Shown piece after piece: positions 7,117 to 13,406 of a stretch of 13,406 nucleotides of DNA. The notes under the pieces are model-generated. The model saw only the letters and a program-made list of their open reading frames with translations, had not been told where the DNA came from and did no database searches. Where the stretch lies: the NCBI GenBank assembly GCA_002433805.1, contig DJIW01000080.1, forward strand, positions 1 through 13,406. Direction: 5' to 3'. How positions within the stretch are numbered: the stretch's first letter is position 1; each line of letters opens with the position of its first letter. This stretch comes from Competibacteraceae bacterium UBA6584 (lineage in GTDB: Bacteria > Pseudomonadota > Gammaproteobacteria > Competibacterales > Competibacteraceae). The position numbers and the translations under genes were made by a program.

Positions 7117-7848
7117 TCAACCCAGCAACGGCGGACTGATTTCCTCCAGCAGGGAATTCGGTTGCGCCACATGCACGGTGCGCCCGGAAAACCGGGCGAT
7201 GCCGTCTTCCTCCAGCCGGCTGATGATCCGCGACAGGGTTTCGTGGCGCGCGCCGATCATCGAGGCGAGGTCGCGCCGCGACAGCGGCAACTGCATCACC
7301 CGGCTGCCGTCGGTGGCGGTGCGGCCGTGACGGTTCATCAGCACCAACAGCAGGTGAACGAATTTAGTGCGGTTGGAAAAGGTGGCGTTTTGCACCAACT
7401 TGGCGTGCGCGTCGTCCAGATCGGCGGTGACTCGCCGAACGAATTCCAAGCCCAAGGCGGGATTTTTATCGAGCAGAGTCTTGACCACGCGCTGGTCGAT
7501 GAAACACACCTTGCTCGGTCCCAACGCTTCGGCGTTATGCCGGCGCTTCTCACCCAGTAACAGGCCCCGATAGCCCAAGGTGTCGCCCGGATAGCCGAGT
7601 TGGACCAGCACGGCGTTGCCGTCGGCATCGACCTTGCGAATCGCAACCGTGCCGGAGACGATGCAATAGATGCCGTGACTCGGCTCGCCCGCCGAAAAAA
7701 TCGGCTCGCCGGTCTGATACATCCGGCATTTCTTGGCTTGCGTGAGCAAGCTGATTTCGTCATCGGCCAGGACGCGCCATTCGGTCTGCTCGCGCCATTC
7801 ACATTCAAAACAACTGGCGCCGGGTATCGATCTGCGTCGCTCCACCAT
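7117..7848 (-). CDS. Crp/Fnr-family transcriptional regulator with partial Fe-S cysteine set
   Basis: This 243-residue regulator has an N-terminal cysteine pair, a cyclic-nucleotide-binding-like beta-roll (about 25-120), a long dimer helix (about 130-158) and a winged helix-turn-helix (about 185-228). The recognition helix ARHETLSR keeps Glu203, Ser206 and Arg207, matching FNR Glu209, Ser212 and Arg213, so it should read TTGAT-N4-ATCAA sites. Cys13, Cys16 and Cys115 line up without gaps on FNR Cys20, Cys23 and Cys122, but the position of FNR Cys29 is Thr22. It may hold a cluster with a non-cysteine ligand, or none. I chose ATG 7848 (AGGAGG 6 bases upstream); a TTG one codon earlier would add one residue. 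It is a good candidate to control the hyb operon through the box at 6420-6433. Confidence 0.9.
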   Translation of the reverse strand: MVERRRSIPGASCFECEWREQTEWRVLADDEISLLTQAKKCRMYQTGEPIFSAGEPSHGIYCIVSGTVAIRKVDADGNAVLVQLGYPGDTLGYRGLLLGEKRRHNAEALGPSKVCFIDQRVVKTLLDKNPALGLEFVRRVTADLDDAHAKLVQNATFSNRTKFVHLLLVLMNRHGRTATDGSRVMQLPLSRRDLASMIGARHETLSRIISRLEEDGIARFSGRTVHVAQPNSLLEEISPPLLG

Positions 7849-7907
7849 CAACGCCCTCCTGCTCGCCGTTCGGAAAGTTTGTGATTTAGCTCGCTGTCCC
7901 GTCCAAT

Positions 7908-7936
7908 TTGACTTACAAAAAATCTGTGAATGTTAT
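7908..7936 (+). promoter_or_regulatory. Sigma-70-like promoter of the cytochrome c gene
   Basis: TTGACT (7908-7913, five of six) is followed after 17 bases by TGTTAT (7931-7936, four of six). The start should be near 7943, inside the palindrome that begins at 7939. The leader to the ATG at 7991 is about 48 bases. The optimal spacing supports the call. Confidence 0.45.
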
Positions 7937-7938
7937 GG

Positions 7939-7962
7939 CTATAGTTATGAGGATAACTATAG
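7939..7962. repeat. Perfect palindrome, likely operator, over the start of the cytochrome c transcript
   Basis: CTATAGTTAT and ATAACTATAG are exact inverted copies (10 bases each) separated by GAGG. The site begins 2 bases after the -10 hexamer and covers the expected transcription start, the usual place for a repressor operator. The arms do not match FNR or CRP half-sites. As RNA it could also form a 10-pair, mostly A-U hairpin with a GAGG loop. It lies in the region shared with the divergent regulator gene and could act on both. Confidence 0.6.
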
Positions 7963-7977
7963 TTCAGTAATCGCTGG

Positions 7978-7984
7978 AGGAGGG
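7978..7984 (+). promoter_or_regulatory. Strong Shine-Dalgarno sequence fixing the cytochrome c start
   Basis: AGGAGGG lies 6 bases before ATG 7991. The frame is open for 86 more codons upstream, but those run through the promoter and into the antisense of the regulator gene; this site decides the start. Confidence 0.75.
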
Positions 7985-7990
7985 CGGACC

Positions 7991-8443
7991 ATGCCACGGC
8001 AACTCGTGCGGCCGATCTTGATGATCGCGGTTTCCTTTTTGATATTTGCGGGCGTGTTGTGGGTGATCGACCCCGTGAACGGTTTTTTCACCTTGATCGG
8101 ACCCGCCTCCGCCGACCAAAGCTATCGCTACGCGGCCAAGCCTGTCGGTTTGGACGGACCCGCCGGTCAGTGCGTGGTCTGTCACAGCATCGAGAAAAAT
8201 GGGCCGATGCGGGTCGCGCCCGGACTGTGGGGCATCGTCGGAGCGCCCAAAGCCGGAGCCAAAGGGTACGGCTATTCACGCGCGTTGCTGGAAGCCGGCG
8301 GCGTCTGGACCGAGCGGGAGTTGAACGACTATCTCACCGCGCCCGATAGATTCCTGCCCGGCACCAAGAAAACGCTGCTGGGCTTGCCGAACGAGAAGGA
8401 ACGCGCCGAACTGATCTCGTTCCTCGCCACCTTGAAGGATTGA
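7991..8443 (+). CDS. Membrane-anchored class I-like cytochrome c lacking the Met ligand
   Basis: This 150-residue protein has an N-terminal hydrophobic segment (about 8-26) that should anchor it with the haem domain in the periplasm. The single haem site is CVVCH at 61-65. The rest follows the mitochondrial/c2-type layout: APGLWGIVG, then YSRALLEAGGVWTERELNDYL, then FLPGTKKTLLGLPNEKERAELISFL. In the family the PGTK motif is followed by the axial Met; here residue 127 is Lys (AAA at 8369-8371). The only other Met residues are 1, 11 and 73, and none is well placed. It may be Lys-ligated, five-coordinate, or bind a small molecule. It starts the plus-strand set with hupE and hyp genes. A link to hydrogenase electron flow or sensing is a guess from position. 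Confidence 0.88.
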   Translation: MPRQLVRPILMIAVSFLIFAGVLWVIDPVNGFFTLIGPASADQSYRYAAKPVGLDGPAGQCVVCHSIEKNGPMRVAPGLWGIVGAPKAGAKGYGYSRALLEAGGVWTERELNDYLTAPDRFLPGTKKTLLGLPNEKERAELISFLATLKD

Positions 8444-8550
8444 GGCCACGGCGCGCGATAATGACCGCGCGACTTGCATTACGGAAAATAGCTCTCTGGC
8501 CGGCCAAACACACGACTTGCGCAACTTCTCACCATTGTTGGGAGATCTTC

Positions 8551-9141
8551 ATGCGATTAGCTTCTTTTGGAAACCACGGGTTGCTCGCTCTGGCGCTGCT
8601 GGCGACGAGCGGCGTCGCTCAAGCTCATACTTCGGGGCTGCCCCACCTGGATTTCACGGCGGGATTGGATCATCCCATCGGCGGCCTGGACCACGTTCTG
8701 GCGATGGTCGCCGTCGGTTTGTGGGCGGCTCAAGTGGGAGGTCGCGCGCTTTGGCTGGCGCCGCTGACCTTTGTGCTGACTATGGCGGCAGGCGGCGCGC
8801 TCGGCTTTCTGGGCATTCAATTGCCGCTGGTGGAATTGGGGATCGCCGGTTCGGTGCTGATTCTCGGCGTGCTGATCATGCTGGCCTCGCGCTTGCCGCC
8901 AGCGGCGAGCATGGCCTTGGTCGGGGCGTTCGCCGTTTTCCACGGCCATGCGCACGGGGCGGAAATGGCCGCTGAAGCGAGCGCGTTGTGGTACAGCCTG
9001 GGCTTCATGCTGGCAACCGCGCTGTTGCACGGCGCGGGCATCGGCATCGGCTTGCTGGCGCGACGCGGCGCGGCGGCGCAATGGCTACGGTTGAGCGGCG
9101 GCGCTATCGCGGTTGCCGGCGCGGCGCTGTTGGTCGGCTGA
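8551..9141 (+). CDS. hupE: HupE/UreJ-family nickel permease
   Basis: This 196-residue membrane protein belongs to the HupE/UreJ family, which imports nickel for hydrogenase or urease. A cleavable signal-like N-terminus ends near AQAHTSG (residues 20-27). The family signature HPIGGLDHVLAM follows directly, and a second His-rich motif FHGHAHGAE lies near the middle; both are thought to handle the metal. About six hydrophobic segments follow the signal. ATG 8551 is chosen because GGAGA lies 5 bases upstream and the signal peptide begins at once; the upstream part of the frame is not protein-like. It lies 107 bases after the cytochrome gene and 64 bases before hypA, in the same direction, so it probably shares their transcript or has its own weak promoter. 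No urease genes are present, which favours the hydrogenase role. Confidence 0.9.
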   Translation: MRLASFGNHGLLALALLATSGVAQAHTSGLPHLDFTAGLDHPIGGLDHVLAMVAVGLWAAQVGGRALWLAPLTFVLTMAAGGALGFLGIQLPLVELGIAGSVLILGVLIMLASRLPPAASMALVGAFAVFHGHAHGAEMAAEASALWYSLGFMLATALLHGAGIGIGLLARRGAAAQWLRLSGGAIAVAGAALLVG

Positions 9142-9205
9142 TTGATTGTCTAACCGATCATAGTCCAGGCGCGCCGTAGGCGTTTGAGCGGCTCGCCAAT
9201 CGCTC

Positions 9206-9547
9206 ATGCATGAATTCTCGCTTTGCGAAGGCATCATCGACGCCGTTACCACGCAGACCCGGCAACAAGGCTTCAGTCGGGTGCGGCGGGTTTGGCTGGA
9301 AATCGGCGCGCTGGCGAATGTCGAACTGGATGCTTTGCGCTTCGCCTTCGAAGTCGTGCGCGATAATACGATCGCGGCGACGGCGGAATTGGACATCATC
9401 ACCCTGCCGGGCCGCGCGTGGTGCCTGAACTGCGCTCAAGCGATAGCGGTCGGCGAACTGTACGATCCGTGTCCGCTCTGCGGCGGCTACCAATGGCGGC
9501 TGACCGGCGGTAACGAAATGCGAATCAAGGAGTTGGAGGTCGAATAA
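9206..9547 (+). CDS. hypA: HypA nickel metallochaperone
   Basis: HypA, 113 residues, works with HypB to insert nickel into the large-subunit precursor in the cytoplasm. The N-terminal Met-His2-Glu3 gives the nickel site. The structural zinc site has Cys73, Cys76, Cys89 and Cys92 in two CxxC pairs (CLNC and CPLC). Length and layout are normal for the family. No strong Shine-Dalgarno sequence is visible before the ATG. Its stop is directly followed by the hypB ATG without a gap. E. coli has a second HypA-like protein, HybF, for its Hyb enzyme; here one copy lies on the opposite strand from the structural genes. Confidence 0.96.
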   Translation: MHEFSLCEGIIDAVTTQTRQQGFSRVRRVWLEIGALANVELDALRFAFEVVRDNTIAATAELDIITLPGRAWCLNCAQAIAVGELYDPCPLCGGYQWRLTGGNEMRIKELEVE

Positions 9548-10408
9548 ATGTGTGCTACTTGCGGTTGCGGCGAAAGCGAGCCGGTCGCCCATTCCCATTC
9601 CCAGGCTCAAGACGCCAACCACCACCACCCGGGCGGCCCGGTTCACGACCACGCTCACGAACCGCGCCGGATCAGCTTGGAACAGGACATTCTGGCGAAA
9701 AACGCCGAGTTCGCCGCCGGCAACCGCCGGTTGTTCGCGGATCGCGGCATGTTGGTGTTGAATCTGGTCTCCAGCCCCGGCTCCGGCAAGACCACGCTGC
9801 TGGTTCAAACCGCTCAGGCCCTGCGCGACGCCTTTCCCGTCATGGTGATCGGCGGTGACCAGCAAACCGCTCGCGACGCCGAACGCATCCGCGCCGCCGG
9901 CGTTCCGGCGGTGCAGATCAACACCGGCAAAGGTTGCCACCTCGACGCCCACGGCGTCGGCCACGCGCTGGATCAATCGCTCCTGGCGGAAGGTGGCGTT
10001 TTGTTCATCGAAAACGTCGGCAATCTGGTTTGTCCGGCCGATTTCGACCTCGGCGAAGCGGCCAAGGTGGTTATCCTGTCGGTGACCGAAGGCGAGGACA
10101 AACCGCTGAAATATCCCAATATGTTCGCCGCATCCCGCCTGATGCTGTTGAACAAGATCGACTTGCTGCCGCACGTGGATTTTGATGTGGACCGCTGTGT
10201 GGATTACGCGCGGCGGGTGAACCCCGACCTGCAAATCCTGCGCTTGTCGGCCCGCAGCGGCGAGGGGATGGCGGCGTGGCTGGACTGGGTGCGCGCCGGC
10301 CAACGCAACGAGTTGTCCCAACACATCGACCGTTTGGAAGCCGATCTGGCGGCGGCGCGGGCGCGTTTGATTCACGGCGGCGGCGAAATCCGCCGGACTA
10401 TCATTTAG
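9548..10408 (+). CDS. hypB: HypB GTPase, nickel insertion
   Basis: HypB, 286 residues, is the GTPase that drives nickel delivery together with HypA. The N-terminus MCATCGCG carries the high-affinity CxxCxC nickel site. A His-rich stretch follows at about 15-37 (ten His), suited to nickel storage. The P-loop GSGKTT lies at 78-83. The metal site at the dimer face is kept: Cys130-His131 and Cys162, with the same 32-residue spacing as in E. coli HypB. NKID for guanine recognition is present in the C-terminal part. GGAGGT lies 7 bases before the ATG, inside the end of hypA. hypF starts 17 bases after its stop. Confidence 0.97.
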   Translation: MCATCGCGESEPVAHSHSQAQDANHHHPGGPVHDHAHEPRRISLEQDILAKNAEFAAGNRRLFADRGMLVLNLVSSPGSGKTTLLVQTAQALRDAFPVMVIGGDQQTARDAERIRAAGVPAVQINTGKGCHLDAHGVGHALDQSLLAEGGVLFIENVGNLVCPADFDLGEAAKVVILSVTEGEDKPLKYPNMFAASRLMLLNKIDLLPHVDFDVDRCVDYARRVNPDLQILRLSARSGEGMAAWLDWVRAGQRNELSQHIDRLEADLAAARARLIHGGGEIRRTII

Positions 10409-10425
10409 CGACCGAAACCAAGGGC

Positions 10426-12711
10426 ATGGCCGCGCTCCAACGCTGGGCGATCCGGATTCGCGGCCAAGTGCAGGGGGTGGGTTTTCGCCCGTTCGTCTAC
10501 CGGCTGGCCACCCAACGCGGTTTGAGCGGCTTTGTCCGCAACGACGGCGCGGGCGTGGCCATCGAGGTGCAGGGTTCGCCGGCTGTTCTGGACGATTTTA
10601 TCAACGCCCTGCGCCAGCCGCCGGCGCTCGCCCGTATCGACGATTTAGCCGTCAGCGATCTGATTCCCGACCGGAACGTTGGAGACACGTTCGCCATCGT
10701 CGCCAGCTCCGGCGGGCCGGTGACGGCGGAGATCGCGCCGGACTCGGCGATCTGCCCGGCCTGTCTCGCTGAATTGTTCGACCCGCGCGACCGCCGTTAC
10801 CGTTATCCCTTCATCAATTGCACCGATTGCGGCCCGCGCTACACGATTACCGCCGCGCTGCCCTACGACCGGCCTAACACCAGCATGGCCGGTTTTGCGC
10901 TCTGCCCGGATTGCGCGCTGGAGTATGGCGACCCCGGCAACCGCCGTTTTCACGCCCAGCCGAATGCCTGTGCCCTCTGCGGGCCTGAGTTAAATTGGCG
11001 CGACGCCTCGGGCCGGCCGATGGTGGCCGCCGATGTGATCGAAGCGGCGCTGGCGCGGCTGTTGGCTGGGGACATTCTGGCGATCAAGGGCTTGGGCGGC
11101 TTTCATCTGGTTTGCGACGCGCAAAACCCCGCCGCCGTGGCCCGCCTGCGCCAGCGCAAGCAGCGCGATGCCAAGCCGTTCGCGGTGATGGCCGCCAACG
11201 CTGCGTCGCTGGCCGCTTGGGCTGACATCAACCCAACCGAGCGGCGCTGGCTGGAATCGCCGCAACGCCCCATCGTTCTGCTGCGCCAACACCCGGAAAC
11301 CGAGCGGCGCTTGCCCGACATCGCGCCCGGTTTGGCGCATCTGGGCGCGATGCTGCCGTACACGCCGCTGCACTACCTGCTGTTTCACGAAGCGGCGGGC
11401 CGACCGACCGGCACGGCGTGGCTGGAAACGATCCAGCCGCTATTACTGGTGATGACCAGCGCCAACCCCGGTGGGGAACCGCTGGTGATCGGCGATGAGG
11501 AAGCCGCGCGCCGCTTGGCGGGCATCGCCGATGGTTTCGTCAGCCACAATCGGGCGATTTTGGCGCGCTGCGACGATAGCGTGGTCACGGACGGCGGCTT
11601 CATCCGCCGCGCCCGTGGCTACACCCCGCAAGCCATCCGCCTGCCTGGCGCGGGCCCTTCGGTTTTAGCGTTCGGCGGCTTTCTTAAAAATACCGTGTGT
11701 CTGACCCGTGATGATCGAGCCTATCTTTCCCCGCATATCGGCAGCCTCGACAACGCCGAAACCTGCCGCGCGCTGGAGGAAGCGGTCGAACACTTGCAAG
11801 ACATCCTGCGGATCGAACCGGAACGGATCGCGTGCGACTTGCATCCCGATTTTCCCAGCAGCCGGCTGGCGGCGCGTTATGCCGCCAAGCAGGATTTGCC
11901 TTGTATCGCCGTGCAACACCATCACGCCCACATCGCGGCGATCATCGCCGAGCACGGTCTTCGCGAACCGATTTTAGGCTTGGCCTTGGATGGCGTCGGC
12001 TTGGGCGCGGACGGTGGGATTTGGGGCGGTGAACTGTTGAAGGTCGATGGCGCGCGGTTCGAGCGTCTCGGTCATTTGCGCCCGCTTCCACTACCGGGCG
12101 GCGACCGCGCCGCGCGCGAACCGTGGCGGCTGGCGGCGGCGGCTCTGCACGAACTCGGCAGATCCGATGAAATCAGCCGCCGTTTCGGTGCTCGGGCGAC
12201 CGTCGTCCGGCAAATGCTGGAACGGCGCATCAACACGCCCGAAACCAGCAGCGCCGGCCGCCTGTTCGACGCCGCCGCCGCTTTGCTGGGCGTGCGCGAG
12301 TTGAGCGATTACGAAGGACAGGCGGCGATGGAGTTGGAAGCGCTGGCGCACCGGCACGGTCCCGCCGCGCCGCTCGCCGGCGGTTTTGTCTTGAACGATG
12401 ATGGGCTATTGGATTTTTTTCCGCTGCTCGCCTGGTTAAGCGAGGGGGTTGCGGCCGAGTTAGGAGCGGCTTGCTTTCACGCCACGCTCGCCTCCGCTTT
12501 GAGCGAATGGCTGGCTTGGGCGAGAAAAATATCAGGAATTCGAAAAGTCGCGCTCGGGGGCGGATGCTTTCTCAATCGACTGCTGACCACGCAACTGCGA
12601 GCGGGTTTGGAAAAAGCCGGCTGGCAAGTCTTGACCGCCCGCCAAACGCCGCCAAACGACGGCGGGCTGAGTTTAGGGCAGGCTTGGGTGGCTATGCAGA
12701 GCGATTTCTAA
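10426..12711 (+). CDS. hypF: HypF carbamoyltransferase
   Basis: HypF, 761 residues, moves a carbamoyl group from carbamoyl phosphate to HypE, the first step to the CN ligands of the active-site iron. Domains in order: acylphosphatase-like (about 5-95, with GQVQGVGFRPFVYRLA and the Asn in VRND), two zinc-finger-like pairs (Cys110/113, Cys132/135, Cys160/163, Cys182/185), a YrdC/Sua5-like domain (about 200-390, with KGLGGFHLVCDA and KQRDAKPFAVM) and a Kae1-like domain (about 410-755, with QHHHAHIAA and LALDGVGLGADG). I chose ATG 10426 because the acylphosphatase domain begins there; the frame is open upstream only as a shadow of hypB. Its HypE partner is not encoded here. The last 4 bases overlap the end of the next, opposite gene. 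Confidence 0.97.
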   Translation: MAALQRWAIRIRGQVQGVGFRPFVYRLATQRGLSGFVRNDGAGVAIEVQGSPAVLDDFINALRQPPALARIDDLAVSDLIPDRNVGDTFAIVASSGGPVTAEIAPDSAICPACLAELFDPRDRRYRYPFINCTDCGPRYTITAALPYDRPNTSMAGFALCPDCALEYGDPGNRRFHAQPNACALCGPELNWRDASGRPMVAADVIEAALARLLAGDILAIKGLGGFHLVCDAQNPAAVARLRQRKQRDAKPFAVMAANAASLAAWADINPTERRWLESPQRPIVLLRQHPETERRLPDIAPGLAHLGAMLPYTPLHYLLFHEAAGRPTGTAWLETIQPLLLVMTSANPGGEPLVIGDEEAARRLAGIADGFVSHNRAILARCDDSVVTDGGFIRRARGYTPQAIRLPGAGPSVLAFGGFLKNTVCLTRDDRAYLSPHIGSLDNAETCRALEEAVEHLQDILRIEPERIACDLHPDFPSSRLAARYAAKQDLPCIAVQHHHAHIAAIIAEHGLREPILGLALDGVGLGADGGIWGGELLKVDGARFERLGHLRPLPLPGGDRAAREPWRLAAAALHELGRSDEISRRFGARATVVRQMLERRINTPETSSAGRLFDAAAALLGVRELSDYEGQAAMELEALAHRHGPAAPLAGGFVLNDDGLLDFFPLLAWLSEGVAAELGAACFHATLASALSEWLAWARKISGIRKVALGGGCFLNRLLTTQLRAGLEKAGWQVLTARQTPPNDGGLSLGQAWVAMQSDF

Positions 12712-13406
12712 AGCGGGATTTCCTGATAAGCCCGCCGGATATTGGTAAGTCGGTACTTTTGAAATCCCTTCACAACTTCATCCATATTCCTCGAATTTTC
12801 GATAAAGGAAGTAAATTTTATTCTTGACGCTACTCCTTTCAGTCGGAAAAACCAGAACAAACTCATAAAAGCACTTATAAATTGGACGCTTCCCACGGTT
12901 CGTCGCGTCGGATGAAAATCACCAAATTCTCCTGATAGGGCGCTTGCAACGGAGTTAGTCACGATACTTTCATGAAAGTACATTTTTTTGTTCAGATAAT
13001 CGACGAGATCTAGGTAATCAAACCCTTCGGGCATATCATGGGTCAACGCAGATGCGCCTAAATACTGACCATCCTTGATTAGAGTTGAAATGTTTTCAAG
13101 ACAAGCGTGATGGTTAAGATCGTGTTCGACGCCGAAACCGATGACGGCGAGAAAAATATTCTCCAATCGCAACTTAGCGGCGGCGGTAATAGAACAAGCA
13201 TCCTCCACGATTGTACCAACTTTGGTTTCATCTCCAAACATCAAACTATCAGTTCCACCATCAACCAAGATCAAAGTATCTATATGATGTTTGTCAATAA
13301 TAAATGAATACGCCTCAACCAGCGGAAGAACGCCCATCTCATTTTTTGAAAACCCATAAATAATAGGATTCTCCCCTTTGTGACGAAGCCAGTGTAGAAC
13401 GACACA
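12708..13406 (-). CDS. DUF1152-like protein, 5' end outside the window
   Basis: The frame is open from the right edge, giving 232 visible codons that form the C-terminal part; the true start lies beyond 13406. An internal ATG at 13337 is unlikely to be the start, since protein-like sequence continues upstream of it. The stretch LILVDGGTDSLMFGDE, followed by VGTIVEDACS, resembles uncharacterised DUF1152 proteins; I am moderately sure of this. Later parts include GFGVEHDLNHHACLENI and a C-terminal segment with IRRAYQEIPL. No membrane segment or signal is seen in the visible part. No function is known to me. The gene is clearly richer in A and T than the hyp genes, which suggests a different origin. 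It converges on hypF with a 4-base overlap of the stop codons and has no evident tie to hydrogenase. Confidence 0.6.
   Translation of the reverse strand, partial: CVVLHWLRHKGENPIIYGFSKNEMGVLPLVEAYSFIIDKHHIDTLILVDGGTDSLMFGDETKVGTIVEDACSITAAAKLRLENIFLAVIGFGVEHDLNHHACLENISTLIKDGQYLGASALTHDMPEGFDYLDLVDYLNKKMYFHESIVTNSVASALSGEFGDFHPTRRTVGSVQFISAFMSLFWFFRLKGVASRIKFTSFIENSRNMDEVVKGFQKYRLTNIRRAYQEIPL

Noticed and set aside
6616..7945. 13-base string TTATGGCTATAGT shared by 6616-6628 and 7933-7945
   Set aside because: One repeat of this length is about what chance gives in a window of this size, and the first copy lies in coding sequence at the start of the hot-dog gene. It does not extend to the second arm of the palindrome.
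8451..8471. CGCGCG...CGCGCG hairpin between the cytochrome gene and hupE
   Set aside because: Self-complementary GC runs are common in this DNA and no T run follows, so I do not call it a terminator.
9158..10375. Long minus-strand open frame (405 codons) across hypA and hypB
   Set aside because: Both genes on the other strand carry full catalytic and metal motifs; the antisense frame has none.

Overview
This window carries a complete membrane-bound uptake [NiFe]-hydrogenase locus of the Hyb type (HybO/HybA/HybB/HybC, group 1c-like). It also holds part of the nickel-centre maturation set and several less ordinary neighbours. The hydrogenase proteins resemble the E. coli Hyb enzyme closely in length, order and motifs, and most of the window is GC-rich. 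A gammaproteobacterium is the most likely host, but this is an inference from protein resemblance, not from a marker gene.

Left end (1-696): a small unknown gene on the minus strand sits in what looks like a solitary integron gene cassette. The cassette has a core site GTTAGGC at 555-561 and an attC-like folded site at 187-252 whose outer core half is missing. A perfect TATAAT lies just outside the cassette entrance. Bases 1-186 hold nothing I can call.

Minus-strand operon (6356 down to 697): hybO (small subunit, Tat signal, C-terminal anchor), hybA (Tat-exported ferredoxin-like protein), hybB (integral membrane quinone-side subunit), hybC (large subunit) and hybD (its processing protease). 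hybA-hybB and hybB-hybC overlap by ATGA, and hybC-hybD abut, so translation is tightly coupled. Upstream of hybO is a near-consensus FNR box at 6420-6433, placed well for activation when oxygen is low.

Middle (6618-7990): a divergent gene encodes a hot-dog-fold, MaoC-like protein with a degenerate active site. Convergent to it lies a Crp/Fnr-family regulator whose recognition helix keeps the FNR specificity residues E, S and R. The regulator and the hot-dog gene sit between the hydrogenase operon and a second, plus-strand gene set.

Plus-strand set (7991-12711): a membrane-anchored monohaem cytochrome c lacking the expected methionine ligand, hupE (nickel permease family), hypA and hypB (nickel delivery) and hypF (carbamoyltransferase for the Fe cyanide ligands). 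The cytochrome promoter carries a perfect 10-4-10 palindrome. hypC, hypD, hypE and hybE are not in the window and must be supplied from elsewhere if the enzyme matures.

Right end (12708-13406): hypF ends in a 4-base tail-to-tail overlap with an AT-richer minus-strand gene, DUF1152-like and truncated by the window edge. This probably marks a genomic junction.

How it fits together: HybOC would oxidise H2 on the periplasmic side. Electrons would pass through the HybO clusters and HybA to HybB and the quinone pool. HupE, HypA, HypB and HypF supply nickel and the Fe ligands, and HybD finishes HybC. The FNR-like protein plausibly ties expression to anaerobiosis. The roles of the cytochrome and the hot-dog protein are open.
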